In this document: one piece after another, positions 28,644 through 38,454 of the stretch | How the letters are laid out: each line of letters starts with the position of its first letter | Numbering within the stretch: the first letter of the stretch is position 1 | Assembly (NCBI RefSeq): GCF_002646595.1 | Contig: NZ_PDUD01000001.1 | Location: forward strand, 476,288 to 540,287 | Source: Flavilitoribacter nigricans DSM 23189 = NBRC 102662 | GTDB lineage: Bacteria; Bacteroidota; Bacteroidia; Chitinophagales; Saprospiraceae | Direction: 5' to 3' | DNA: 64,000 nucleotides | The notes under the pieces: generated by a model | Told to the model about the DNA's origin: nothing | Seen by the model: only the letters and a program-made list of their open reading frames with translations | Databases searched by the model: none | Translations under genes and position numbers: made by a program

Positions 28644-31600
28644 ATGAAAGTAAGATTACAAAGCAAGACCAGTCTATCGGGCGGGGTCATACTGCTGGCC
28701 ATGCTGCTGGCGACCCTGAACCTGACTGCTCATAGCACGAACCATTCCCGGCTCGAAATGGCGCTGGAGCGCGAATACGCAGTTGTGATTACCGGGACGA
28801 TCACCGATGAGAACGGTGAGCCTTTACCCGGTGCTACAGTTGTTGAAAAAGGTACCCAGAACGGTACGATCACGGATGTGGACGGCAGTTACCGGATCGA
28901 AGTAGATGAAAACGCCACCCTGTTGGTATCCTTTATCGGTTTTGAAACAATGGAGGTTGCGGTAAACGGCCGGACCCAGATCGACTTCTCTTTGCAATCC
29001 TCGGCCGCAGCCCTGGACGAAGTGGTGGTCATCGGTTACGGTAGTCAGAAACGGAGCGATATTTCCGGCGCTGTATCCCAGGTCTCGGAAAAAGAACTCT
29101 CCAAAAACCCGGCTCCTAACTTAAGTAATACGTTAGTAGGACGCACGGCGGGTATTATTGCGGTGCAGCGTTCGGGTGAACCGGGAGAAGACGGATCGGC
29201 TATCTTCATTCGCGGTATCGGTACCACCGGTGATGCCTCACCGATCTATGTGATTGACGGTATCGTACGGTCAGCCCGGGATTTTTCCCAGTTGAATTCC
29301 AATGAGATCGAATCGGTTTCCATCCTGAAAGATGCCGCCAGTGCGGCCGTATTTGGAGTTCGAGGGGGTAACGGAGTGGTGCTCGTGACTACCAAACGGG
29401 GATCACAGGGAAAAATGCAGATCAGCCTGACCACCAGTGTCGGGGTGCAGGAAAGAACCAGAGATCCCGAATTTCTGGGTTCCTACGAGTGGGCGCAGTT
29501 GTACAATGAAGCCCTGATCAACGAAGGCAAGGCTCCGCAATACACGCAGGAAGATCTCGATAAATACCGGGACGGCAGCAGTCCGGATACGCATCCGAAT
29601 ACCGACTGGTTGTCCGTACTGAAAAATACCGCGATGCTGAGTCGCTACGGTATTACCGCCAACGGCGGATCGGAGCGCGTCCAGTACGCCGCTTCCCTGG
29701 GTTACCTGGAACAGGACGGTATTGTCCCTTCCAATACCCACAAAAGATACAATTACCGGTCTAATATCGATGCCAAGGTAACCGAAACAACCCGCTTATC
29801 TTTCGATATTGCCGGCCGGGATGAGAATACCAACAACGTGGCGGCTCCCGAGCTTTTCCGTTGGCTGGTTTCGGCACGTCCCAACCTCGCCCCCATTCAA
29901 TGGTCAAACGGAGGGTATTCCGCCGGTCCGGCCTATCTGGCGCTGCCGGAAAACGGCTACCGCAACCGCCGGATCCAGACCTTTAACGGGCGCATCCAGT
30001 TGGAACAGCAGTTGCCGGTCACGGGGCTGTCCATCAAGGGGATCGCTTCCTACAATAAGTGGTTTGCCGATCAGAAGAACTATACCTACGCCCAGACGCC
30101 TTTCTACAGTCGTTTGTCGGATGGTACATTCGTGGAGCAACCCAGGGGTAGTACTTCATTGTACCAGGACCATAATGATTTTCAGGGAATCACCCTGGAG
30201 ACCCACCTCAATTACAAGACCTCTTTCGGTAAAAGTGATGTTTCCGCCTTGTTGCTGTATACCCAGACCAAGGAAAGATGGAATTTCATCAGCGGCTTCC
30301 GGGATGGCTATACCCTGTCCATCGACGAACTCGATTTTGGCGGTGCCGCCAACCGGACCAACCGCGGTTACGCCGGATCCAGCGGCCGTCAGGGAATCGT
30401 TGGTCGCCTGAACTGGACCTTTGACGATAAGATCATTGTGGAGGGAAGTTTCCGGGCCGACGGTTCGGAGCAATTTGCCGACGGAAATCGCTGGGGATTC
30501 TTCCCTTCCGGCTCGCTGGGTTACGTGATCTCCCGCGAATCCTTCATGGACGATCTGTCTTTTGTGGATTTTTTCAAGATCAGAGGCTCCTACGGTATTC
30601 TGGGTAACGATCGCCTGGGCGGTGCGAGGTTCCTATATTTGCAATCCTACAATCAGATCGGCGGTGCGGCGGTTTTCGGCGACGGAGATGTCCAACCGGG
30701 GATCGTGGAAGGCAACCTCGCCAGTCCTTTTGTAACCTGGGAAACCGTCAAGAAATTCAATATCGGATTCGATGCCAATTTCCTGGATTACAAGCTGTCC
30801 CTTACGGTGGATTATTTCAAAGACAAACGGAGCGATATTCTGGGCTCCCGCAACCTATCCGTACCGAGCCTGCTGGGTGTCGGTCTGCCGGTAGAGAACC
30901 TATCCAAGGTGGATAACGAGGGAATTGAACTCAACCTGGGCCACACCAATTCTTTCCGTAGTGGCTTCGGCTATTCGCTCGGTGGTAACTTAACCTATGC
31001 CCGGAACGAAATTGTCTTCATCGATGAACCGGAATCCGAGAACCCAAACATTCGCAGGACCGGACGTCCGCTCGGAGCACAGTTTGGTTACCGGGCATTA
31101 GGGCTCTTTCAGTCGCAGGAAGAGATCGATGCCGCCCCGACTCAGATCGGTGACATTGCCCCCGGTGATGTCCGCTACGAAGATGTGAACGGAGACGGAC
31201 AGATCGATGATCTGGACCGGGTTTACATCGGCAGTTCCAACACGCCGGAGATCATTTTCGGTTTCAACGGCAACCTGAACTTTAAAGGCCTCGAATTATC
31301 CTTCCTGTTTCAGGGTGCTACCAATGTTTACCAGGGTTACGGCGGGGAAGCTGCCTGGCCTTTCTTCCTGGGTACCAGTGGTATCTACCGGCAAAACCTG
31401 GATCGCTGGACGCCGACCAATACCGACGCCAGCGAGCCCCGCGTACTGATCAATGCCGCCGGTAACAACCATGCCGGATCTTCCTTTTGGCTGAGAGACG
31501 GTTCTTATCTCCGCCTCAAAAATGTGGAACTGGCCTATAATCTGAATGCAGAGAATCTGCCCGGGAATTTCATTCAGGGGATCCGCATTTATGTAAATGC

Positions 31601-31718
31601 CAATAACGTCTACACCTGGAGTAAAATCCCCAATTTCGATCCGGAGGACGGCGGTGGCCGCGGTTGGGGCTACCCTCAATTGCGGGTCTGGAATGCCGGA
31701 GTAAACTTTAATTTTTAA
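28644..31718 (+). CDS. SusC/RagA-family TonB-dependent outer-membrane transporter
   Basis: 1024 residues. After a signal peptide comes a carboxypeptidase-regulatory-like domain (about 48-115, GEPLPGATVVEKGT), the SusC-specific DEVVVIGYGSQKRSD segment at about 125-138 that serves as TonB box region, a plug domain (SPIYVIDGI, SILKDAASAAVFGVRGGNGV) and a long beta barrel ending in a short LRVWNAGVNFNF strand. The protein imports oligosaccharides or other large solutes through the outer membrane with the SusD-like lipoprotein encoded 102 bases downstream. A conserved 58-bp block precedes it. The substrate cannot be read from the sequence; the neighbouring T9SS glycosidase-like proteins suggest a glycan. 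Confidence 0.96.
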   Translation: MKVRLQSKTSLSGGVILLAMLLATLNLTAHSTNHSRLEMALEREYAVVITGTITDENGEPLPGATVVEKGTQNGTITDVDGSYRIEVDENATLLVSFIGFETMEVAVNGRTQIDFSLQSSAAALDEVVVIGYGSQKRSDISGAVSQVSEKELSKNPAPNLSNTLVGRTAGIIAVQRSGEPGEDGSAIFIRGIGTTGDASPIYVIDGIVRSARDFSQLNSNEIESVSILKDAASAAVFGVRGGNGVVLVTTKRGSQGKMQISLTTSVGVQERTRDPEFLGSYEWAQLYNEALINEGKAPQYTQEDLDKYRDGSSPDTHPNTDWLSVLKNTAMLSRYGITANGGSERVQYAASLGYLEQDGIVPSNTHKRYNYRSNIDAKVTETTRLSFDIAGRDENTNNVAAPELFRWLVSARPNLAPIQWSNGGYSAGPAYLALPENGYRNRRIQTFNGRIQLEQQLPVTGLSIKGIASYNKWFADQKNYTYAQTPFYSRLSDGTFVEQPRGSTSLYQDHNDFQGITLETHLNYKTSFGKSDVSALLLYTQTKERWNFISGFRDGYTLSIDELDFGGAANRTNRGYAGSSGRQGIVGRLNWTFDDKIIVEGSFRADGSEQFADGNRWGFFPSGSLGYVISRESFMDDLSFVDFFKIRGSYGILGNDRLGGARFLYLQSYNQIGGAAVFGDGDVQPGIVEGNLASPFVTWETVKKFNIGFDANFLDYKLSLTVDYFKDKRSDILGSRNLSVPSLLGVGLPVENLSKVDNEGIELNLGHTNSFRSGFGYSLGGNLTYARNEIVFIDEPESENPNIRRTGRPLGAQFGYRALGLFQSQEEIDAAPTQIGDIAPGDVRYEDVNGDGQIDDLDRVYIGSSNTPEIIFGFNGNLNFKGLELSFLFQGATNVYQGYGGEAAWPFFLGTSGIYRQNLDRWTPTNTDASEPRVLINAAGNNHAGSSFWLRDGSYLRLKNVELAYNLNAENLPGNFIQGIRIYVNANNVYTWSKIPNFDPEDGGGRGWGYPQLRVWNAGVNFNF

Positions 31719-31820
31719 GAACTGGAAGTGCAGTGGAGCCTAGTCTTTGCGGGTTAAAGCTCTACTGTCATTTATTCAGCCAAAACGTTGAACTCAAGCT
31801 TTTGCTAAAAAGATATTCCA

Positions 31821-33467
31821 ATGAAAAAAATAAATAATTTGACACTGCGATACACCGGCCTGCTGCTATTGGCTCTGGTGTTATTCAGTTGCGAGAAAGA
31901 TATTCTGGATCAGGTCCCCAAGGATTCGCTGACGGAGGAACTGGTCTGGACGGATCCCCAGGGAGCGATCCAGTTTGTCAACCTCATCTACGGCGATATG
32001 CCTTCCGGTTTTGACCGAAACTACGATTGGTGGGCCAAAGGGCTCTACCTGCTCGACGGTGCCAGTGACGATGGCGATGTCTCTATGGGATGGACACACT
32101 CCTCCCTGCTGCAAACGGGCGATTTTCTGCCCACCTACGTACCCTGGGGCAACCAGTGGCCCATTTATTACGGACTGGTCCGTAAAACGAATGTAGCGCT
32201 GGAAAATCTGGACCGCCTCGAGGACGAGGAATTGAGAAATCGACTGAAGGGTGAGGTGTACTACCTTCGGGGATACATCTACCACGACCTGCTGCGCCTT
32301 TTCGGTCTGAAGAACGGCGGCGGAGAAGCCACCGGCGTTCCCCTGATCGATAAAAGTCTGAGTATAGAGGATGATCTCCAGATCCCACGCGCCACTTATT
32401 CGGAGGTAGTTGATTTCATCATCAGCGATCTGGATATGGCCGCCGGCTTACTACCGGCTAAAGGAGATATTGCCGAAGGCCGGGCTACGTCGGGAGCCGC
32501 CAAAGCGCTGAAAAGCCGGGTGCTGCTGTACGCGGAAAGATGGGACGAAGCCGCCAGTGCCGCCAATGAAGTGATCAGCCGGGGAGCGTATTCCCTGTTC
32601 CCGGATTACCGAACCATATTCCTGACCAAAAATAACGAGGAGGTCATTTTCGCCAAAAAGTTTCAATACCCGGATAAACACCACCAGTCCAATGCCGGTG
32701 GAACCCAGGGCGCCGGATGGGACGTGTACAATACTCCATCTTCTTACAAAGGCCCCAGTGATGCCGGTTGGGGCGGCAACCTGCCAACCCAGAACTTTGT
32801 AGACTCCTACGAAATGGTCGATGGACAGGCACAGTCGGAATCATCCCTATTCGATCCCGTCCAGCCTTTCGAAAATCTCGATCCCCGCTTTGAAGCTACG
32901 GTAGTCCACAACGGAGCTAACTTCCGGGGTCGTGAAGTGGAGCTGTTTGAAGGAGGTACCGATATTCCTTTCATCCATACCGGCTATTTCCTGCGCAAAT
33001 TCCACAACGAGGACCTGGTCATCTATTCGCAATCCAGCGATCAGGACTGGATCTTCATTCGCCTCGCGGAGGTATTATTAAATTACGCCGAAGCTAAAAA
33101 CGAAACTTCCGGCCCCGACGGTTCGGTCTACGAAGCGATCAATCGCATTCGGCAACGCGCCGGAATGCCCAACCTCCCGGCCGGTCTTTCCCAGGACGAC
33201 ATGCGGGAACGCATCAGAAATGAACGCCGGGTTGAACTCGCTTTCGAAGAACACCGCTATTTCGATATCCGCCGATGGGGTATCGCCGAAGACCTGCTGA
33301 ACGGCCCGTTGCTGGGGATGAAGATCACCCCGAACGGCCTGGGCGGTTATACCTACTCTAAGATAGAATTTGAGGAGCGCAAGTTTCCGACCAAACTGTA
33401 CGTATTACCCATCCCACAGGATGAGATCGATAAAAACCCAGCCGCCAGGCAAATTAATGGCTGGTAG
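31821..33467 (+). CDS. SusD/RagB-family nutrient-binding lipoprotein
   Basis: 548 residues with a lipoprotein signal (LFSC, Cys24) followed by EKDILDQVPKDSLTEE, the usual start of mature SusD proteins. The TPR-like core is visible around VRKTNVALENLDRL, RGYIYHDLLRLFG and GAAKALKSRVLLYAERW. The C-terminal part has the typical FIRLAEVLLNYAEAKNE and RNERRVELAFEEHRYFDIRRW. It sits on the cell surface as a lid for the SusC transporter encoded immediately upstream and binds the substrate. The two genes and the following FG-GAP gene are closely spaced and probably form one operon. Confidence 0.96.
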   Translation: MKKINNLTLRYTGLLLLALVLFSCEKDILDQVPKDSLTEELVWTDPQGAIQFVNLIYGDMPSGFDRNYDWWAKGLYLLDGASDDGDVSMGWTHSSLLQTGDFLPTYVPWGNQWPIYYGLVRKTNVALENLDRLEDEELRNRLKGEVYYLRGYIYHDLLRLFGLKNGGGEATGVPLIDKSLSIEDDLQIPRATYSEVVDFIISDLDMAAGLLPAKGDIAEGRATSGAAKALKSRVLLYAERWDEAASAANEVISRGAYSLFPDYRTIFLTKNNEEVIFAKKFQYPDKHHQSNAGGTQGAGWDVYNTPSSYKGPSDAGWGGNLPTQNFVDSYEMVDGQAQSESSLFDPVQPFENLDPRFEATVVHNGANFRGREVELFEGGTDIPFIHTGYFLRKFHNEDLVIYSQSSDQDWIFIRLAEVLLNYAEAKNETSGPDGSVYEAINRIRQRAGMPNLPAGLSQDDMRERIRNERRVELAFEEHRYFDIRRWGIAEDLLNGPLLGMKITPNGLGGYTYSKIEFEERKFPTKLYVLPIPQDEIDKNPAARQINGW

Positions 33468-33560
33468 TTTTCAGCGTAAGTGCAAGTCATTTTTTGGGAA
33501 GTGCATGCCCGTTCTGGGCTGCTCTTCCCCAGTTTTAATTTCCTTCATCATAACGGGACC

Positions 33561-36500
33561 ATGAAAAGGGCAAATAAGAACCTTGCAATTCTAATTATTT
33601 CGGGTACGGTGATCCTGCTGGGTTGCCAACGCACGGAACGGCCGCTTTTTGAGCAACTGCCGACGGGAACAACCGGTATTTCGTTTACCAATGTGGTGGA
33701 CGAGACGGAAGAGCTCAACGTCATGCAGTACGAATACTTATACAATGGTGCCGGTGTTGGTGTGGGAGATTTTAACGGCGACGGGCTGGCGGATCTCTAT
33801 CTGACTGCCAATACGCTGGAAAACAAGCTCTACCTCAACCGGGGCGACTTCAGTTTTCAGGATATTACCAACGAATCGGGCGTAGCCGGAAAGAAAAGCT
33901 GGAGCACCGGCACCAGTGTTGCCGATGTGAATGGGGACGGTCTGCTGGATATTTATGTCTGCTATTCCGGCTTGGGCTCCGACCCGGACCGGGCCAACCA
34001 GTTGTTCATTAACCAAGGCAATGGACCCGACGGGATACCGGATTTCGTGGACGAAGCAGCAGCTTACGGTCTGGATGCCCCGGGTAGCCTCAGTACCCAG
34101 GCCGCCTTTCTGGACTACGATCTGGACGGAGACCTGGACCTGTTCCTGCTGAATCACTCCAAGACTTTCTATTCTCCGTTTTTCAATTCGACTAAACTGC
34201 GGAATACCCGCCACCCGTTTTTTGGTAACTCTTTGTACCGGAACGACGGGGGCACTTTTGTAAACGTCAGCGAATCGGCGGGCATCCACGGCAGTGGATT
34301 GAACTTCGGACTCGGAATCGCGATCAGCGATTTCAATCAGGACGGCTGGCCGGATATTTACGTATCCAACGATTACGATGAGCAGGACTTTCTCTACCTC
34401 AATCGCAAGAACGGGACCTTCACGGATGCGACCAAAAATTCCTTCGACCATATCTCCAAATACTCCATGGGCAATGATGCCGCCGACCTGAATAATGACG
34501 GCTACGTCGATCTGGTCACCCTGGATATGCTTCCCGAAGACAATTACCGGCAGAAACTCCTGAAGGGTCCGGATAATTACGACCGCTACCATCTGGCCGT
34601 AGACAGTGCCTACCACAAGCAGCAGATGCGCAACATGTTGCAACTGAACCTGGGCCTGGAACCGGGCGGTGTACCAAAATTTAGTGAGATCGGTCAACTG
34701 GCCGGCGTATCCAATACCGACTGGAGTTGGGCACCCCTGGTCGCTGATTTCGATGCGGATGGCCGGAAGGACCTGTTTATCACCAACGGTTATCTGCGGG
34801 ATTACACCAACAAGGATTTCATGAAGTTCGAGATGAACGAGGCCATCTCCCAGGTAAGGGCCAACGGTCAGGAACTGTTTGGAGAGCAGGGAAAGAAAGA
34901 ATACGCCGCCGTCATTTACGAGCTGGTTAAAAAAATGCCGTCGACCAAGATACCGAATTACATGTATAGGAACCGGGGCGACTATTCCTTCGAAAACGTA
35001 GGCGATGCCTGGGGGCTTTCGGCGCCAACGGTATCCACCGGCGCGGCTTATGCCGACCTGGACAATGACGGAGATCTCGATCTGATCGTCAACAATACCA
35101 ACGAACCGCTGGGCGTCTATCGCAATAATCTGGCCCGTGATCAGCACAACTTTGTGCGGATCAAACTGAAGGGATCGGATAAAAATAGTTTTGCTTTAGG
35201 CGCTAAGGTGTGGGTGACTACTGAGGGATCAACCCAGTACCTGGAGAATTATCCCGTCCGTGGTTATCAATCTGCCGTAGATCCGGTGCTCTATTTTGGA
35301 TTGGGTACCGCCGATCGGGCCTCCGTTAAAATTCTATGGCCGGACGGCAAGCTTACGGAGACGGACAACATAGTGCTCAATACCCTACTGGAATTTGACC
35401 AGGCCGGATCACAGACTATGGCCGTCAGGGAAACCATTCCCACGGAAAAATACTTAGAATGCGTTTCCGATCAGCAATTGATCCCCTATACTCACGAAGA
35501 AAATGACTTTGTGGATTTCCGGGTCAACCGGCTGGCGCTGAAACAAAGTTCGATGTCCGGACCCAAGTTGTCGGTCGCCGACGTCAATGGCGACGGCCGG
35601 GATGATCTCTTTATCGGTGGCGCTCAGGGCGCTTTGAACAAGTTGTACCTGTCGCAGTCCGATGGAAGCTACCTGGATGCCGATTACGACTGCTTTCAAG
35701 CCGGCAGCGATTCGGAAACGACGGGCTCCGTTTTCTTTGATGCGGACAATGATGGTGATCAGGACCTTTACGTGGTTAACGGCGGCAGTCAGTATCCGAT
35801 GGGATCACCCCAATTATCGGATGCGCTGTATCTGAACGACGGTACGGGCCATTTCGAATTAGCTCCGGCGGGCAGTTTACCCGCAGCCGCCTCCAATGGT
35901 AGCGTAGTGACTGCCGGTGATTTTGATCAGGACGGAGATGCTGACCTGTTCGTCGGTGGAGGTTCCCTGCCGGTAGCTTATCCCGATTGTGCGGTTGGTG
36001 GCATCCTGAGAAACGATAGCGATCCTGCAACCGGGCTCGTAAAATTCAGTTTGGCGACCGATGCAGTAAACTCCTCTCTCCGGGCACCGGGCATCGTTAC
36101 CGGAGCGCTCTGGCTGGACATCAATAACGATTCCTGGCAGGATCTGGTAATTGTCGGCGAATGGATGCCCATTCGGATCTTCGTTAATAGTCACGGAAAA
36201 TTGGAGGAAGTTACCGAGACCTATAACCTGGGCAACAGCCATGGATTATGGCAAACGGTACAGGCAGCGGATATGGACCTGGATGGAGATCTGGACCTGA
36301 TCGTCGGGAATATGGGAAATAACCTGCCCTTTAAAGTTTCGGATCATACGCCTTTAGAAGCCTTTATCGGCGATTTCCGGGGAGATGGTGTAGCCTCTCC
36401 GCTGATCAGCAACTATGTGCAGGGGCAACGCTATCCGGTCGCTTCTCTGGACGATCTGCTGGGCACCTTTCCCGGGCTGAAGAAAAAGTTCCTAAAACAC

Positions 36501-36968
36501 CAACAATATGCTTCCGCCACCCTGGATCAGGTGTTTAGCGCGCAACAACTAAGCGAAGCTAAACAATTGAAAGTGTCCGAACTCCAAAGTATCTATCTGG
36601 AAAATACCGGAACGGGTTTCCAACGCCATACTCTGCCCGCCGAAGTGCAGTTCTCGGCCATCCAGGGAATTATCGCCGAAGATCTGACCGGCGACCTCAA
36701 ACCGGACCTACTTCTGGTGGGAAATTATTTCCCGTTGCGGGTAGAATACGGGCCCAATGATGCCGGGAAAGGCCTCCTCTTACAAGGAGATGGACAGGGT
36801 CATTTCACGGTAACGGCCCGACAAAGATCGGGCGTCCTGATTGAAGGGGATGTACGGGACGCAGCCCTGTTGCGCCAGGGAGCCAACACCTATGTGGTAG
36901 CTTCCAAAAACAGCGACAAGCTGCAAATGCTGCGCCTGCACCGCGAGCAGATCGCCGAAAACCAATGA
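33561..36968 (+). CDS. FG-GAP/VCBS and ASPIC/UnbV repeat lipoprotein (CRTAC1-like)
   Basis: 1135 residues from the ATG at 33561, where a lipoprotein signal begins (VILLGC, Cys22); the open frame further upstream has no signal. The N-terminal half is a seven-bladed integrin-like propeller, visible as calcium-binding loops of the DxNxDGxxD type (DFNGDGLADLYLT, DVNGDGLLDIYV, DFNQDGWPDIYVSND, DLDNDGDLDLIVNN). An ASPIC/UnbV domain follows (VRIKLKGSDKNSFALGAKV to VKILWPDGK), then a second propeller (DVNGDGRDDLFIGG, DFDQDGDADLFVGG, DMDLDGDLDLIVGN). Such proteins often follow SusC/SusD genes in Saprospiria and relatives, and are thought to be surface binding proteins. No catalytic motif is seen. Confidence 0.88.
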   Translation: MKRANKNLAILIISGTVILLGCQRTERPLFEQLPTGTTGISFTNVVDETEELNVMQYEYLYNGAGVGVGDFNGDGLADLYLTANTLENKLYLNRGDFSFQDITNESGVAGKKSWSTGTSVADVNGDGLLDIYVCYSGLGSDPDRANQLFINQGNGPDGIPDFVDEAAAYGLDAPGSLSTQAAFLDYDLDGDLDLFLLNHSKTFYSPFFNSTKLRNTRHPFFGNSLYRNDGGTFVNVSESAGIHGSGLNFGLGIAISDFNQDGWPDIYVSNDYDEQDFLYLNRKNGTFTDATKNSFDHISKYSMGNDAADLNNDGYVDLVTLDMLPEDNYRQKLLKGPDNYDRYHLAVDSAYHKQQMRNMLQLNLGLEPGGVPKFSEIGQLAGVSNTDWSWAPLVADFDADGRKDLFITNGYLRDYTNKDFMKFEMNEAISQVRANGQELFGEQGKKEYAAVIYELVKKMPSTKIPNYMYRNRGDYSFENVGDAWGLSAPTVSTGAAYADLDNDGDLDLIVNNTNEPLGVYRNNLARDQHNFVRIKLKGSDKNSFALGAKVWVTTEGSTQYLENYPVRGYQSAVDPVLYFGLGTADRASVKILWPDGKLTETDNIVLNTLLEFDQAGSQTMAVRETIPTEKYLECVSDQQLIPYTHEENDFVDFRVNRLALKQSSMSGPKLSVADVNGDGRDDLFIGGAQGALNKLYLSQSDGSYLDADYDCFQAGSDSETTGSVFFDADNDGDQDLYVVNGGSQYPMGSPQLSDALYLNDGTGHFELAPAGSLPAAASNGSVVTAGDFDQDGDADLFVGGGSLPVAYPDCAVGGILRNDSDPATGLVKFSLATDAVNSSLRAPGIVTGALWLDINNDSWQDLVIVGEWMPIRIFVNSHGKLEEVTETYNLGNSHGLWQTVQAADMDLDGDLDLIVGNMGNNLPFKVSDHTPLEAFIGDFRGDGVASPLISNYVQGQRYPVASLDDLLGTFPGLKKKFLKHQQYASATLDQVFSAQQLSEAKQLKVSELQSIYLENTGTGFQRHTLPAEVQFSAIQGIIAEDLTGDLKPDLLLVGNYFPLRVEYGPNDAGKGLLLQGDGQGHFTVTARQRSGVLIEGDVRDAALLRQGANTYVVASKNSDKLQMLRLHREQIAENQ

Positions 36969-37072
36969 TTCTGACCGGTTAAAGCATACTGGAAAACTGA
37001 CCTGATTACGATGTCAACTCGAGCATAGTCAACAATGATGTCAAAAACTTATGAACTAAAATTAATTGAAAG

Positions 37073-38320
37073 ATGAAAAACTTCAACAATATCAAATGGG
37101 GAATATCACAATTGGTATTCCTGCTGATCACCTTGTTTGTTTCCTGCAGTCCGGAAGCTTTGGTCGATCTGCCGCCCTTCAGCCCAACGGTGGAGATCTC
37201 ATCCTCGGTTGATGCTGAGAATCCGCTGATGGTTTCCTTTACCAGTAAAACGACCAACGCATTTACCTTAACCTGGGATTTTGGAGATGGTAATTCCTCC
37301 AACGAGCCCAATCCCGTCCATACCTACGCCACGGGAGGCGACTACGCCGTAATGTTGACCGTAGTTGGCGAGGAAGGTTCTATTCCGGCTATTGCCGAAA
37401 AGACGGTCGTGGTCCGGGAAAAAGTAAGCGCGAAGGTAACGGGTTCCATTATCGGTCATCCGGGATCCTGGGACGGCGTGAACGGTCTGATCACCACCGC
37501 CTTCGACGGTGATCTGAACACCTTTGTAGATGCTCCCGGCGAATTTGCTTCCACCGGCTTCGTCGGCTACGATTTCGGTGCAGAGAATGCGCCTATTATT
37601 GACCTGGTGAAATTCGCACCACGTCCGGGTTTCGAAGGACGGCTTGTCGGTGGTGAGATCCGGGGTTCGAATGATCCCTCTCTGACCGAATATACCGTGC
37701 TCTATACGATCACCGAAGCGCCGGCGGCCGGCGAATTGGCGGAAGCGCCGATTGCGGGTGGCGGAAGTTACCAGTACGTTTATTACTACACCGCCCCGGA
37801 CGGCTACTGCAATATCGCCGAGCTGGAATTTTACGGAGAATTTGATCTGGGCCTCATCAACATGAGTAACTGGACGGAAGAAGTCGTGACCCCGGGTATC
37901 TCGGTGACCATGACGGAATATACCATCAATTTCTCCGGAGGAGCTTCGGACTGGCCCGGTTCCCACATCTATCAGGAAATAAGTGTGGAACCCGGCACCT
38001 ACCAGCTCACCGGATCCGTTACCGTGCATTCAGTGATCAACGATGTCTGGTCCGAACTGATCTTCAGTGAGCAGCAGCCGCAGGCCGGGCAGGATTACGC
38101 GCCGGGCATCCCCTATCAGGTGGTATACAGCACCTGGAATGGCAGTCCTACGGCACCCGGCACCTACAGTTTGGGAGATACCAATCGGGGTGGAGAATTC
38201 CCCGTGGACGGCATATATACGTTTGACGCTGCGACCACCTTCTACATCGTCATCAAGAGTGGCGGCGCACAGCCTTACGACCTGACCTGGAATAACCTGG
38301 CCTTTAAGAAGGTGCGATAG
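37073..38320 (+). CDS. PKD-domain surface lipoprotein in SusE/F-like position
   Basis: 415 residues, lipoprotein signal with Cys25 (LFVSC). A PKD domain occupies about 38-120 (LTWDFGDGNSSNEPNPVHTY). Next comes a discoidin-like beta-sandwich domain (about 125-260; TTAFDGDLNTFVD and IAELEFYGEF are typical of F5/8-type domains). The last about 150 residues form another beta domain, possibly carbohydrate-binding (SHIYQEISVEPGTYQLTGSV). No catalytic residues are evident. It lies after the FG-GAP gene and before the second glycosidase-like gene, the place where extra surface glycan-binding lipoproteins are normally encoded, so substrate capture is the likely role. Confidence 0.8.
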   Translation: MKNFNNIKWGISQLVFLLITLFVSCSPEALVDLPPFSPTVEISSSVDAENPLMVSFTSKTTNAFTLTWDFGDGNSSNEPNPVHTYATGGDYAVMLTVVGEEGSIPAIAEKTVVVREKVSAKVTGSIIGHPGSWDGVNGLITTAFDGDLNTFVDAPGEFASTGFVGYDFGAENAPIIDLVKFAPRPGFEGRLVGGEIRGSNDPSLTEYTVLYTITEAPAAGELAEAPIAGGGSYQYVYYYTAPDGYCNIAELEFYGEFDLGLINMSNWTEEVVTPGISVTMTEYTINFSGGASDWPGSHIYQEISVEPGTYQLTGSVTVHSVINDVWSELIFSEQQPQAGQDYAPGIPYQVVYSTWNGSPTAPGTYSLGDTNRGGEFPVDGIYTFDAATTFYIVIKSGGAQPYDLTWNNLAFKKVR

Positions 38321-38454
38321 TCCTTCCGGAATGACCGGAATTTAGTGAGATCCACACCGGCATTTCATTTTTCCTACGGAGTTTGTTTCAATTAAGGCAG
38401 CACTGAAGTTCAGGCTACTTGGGTGGGAAAAATGAAATGCCCAACTTTAATACT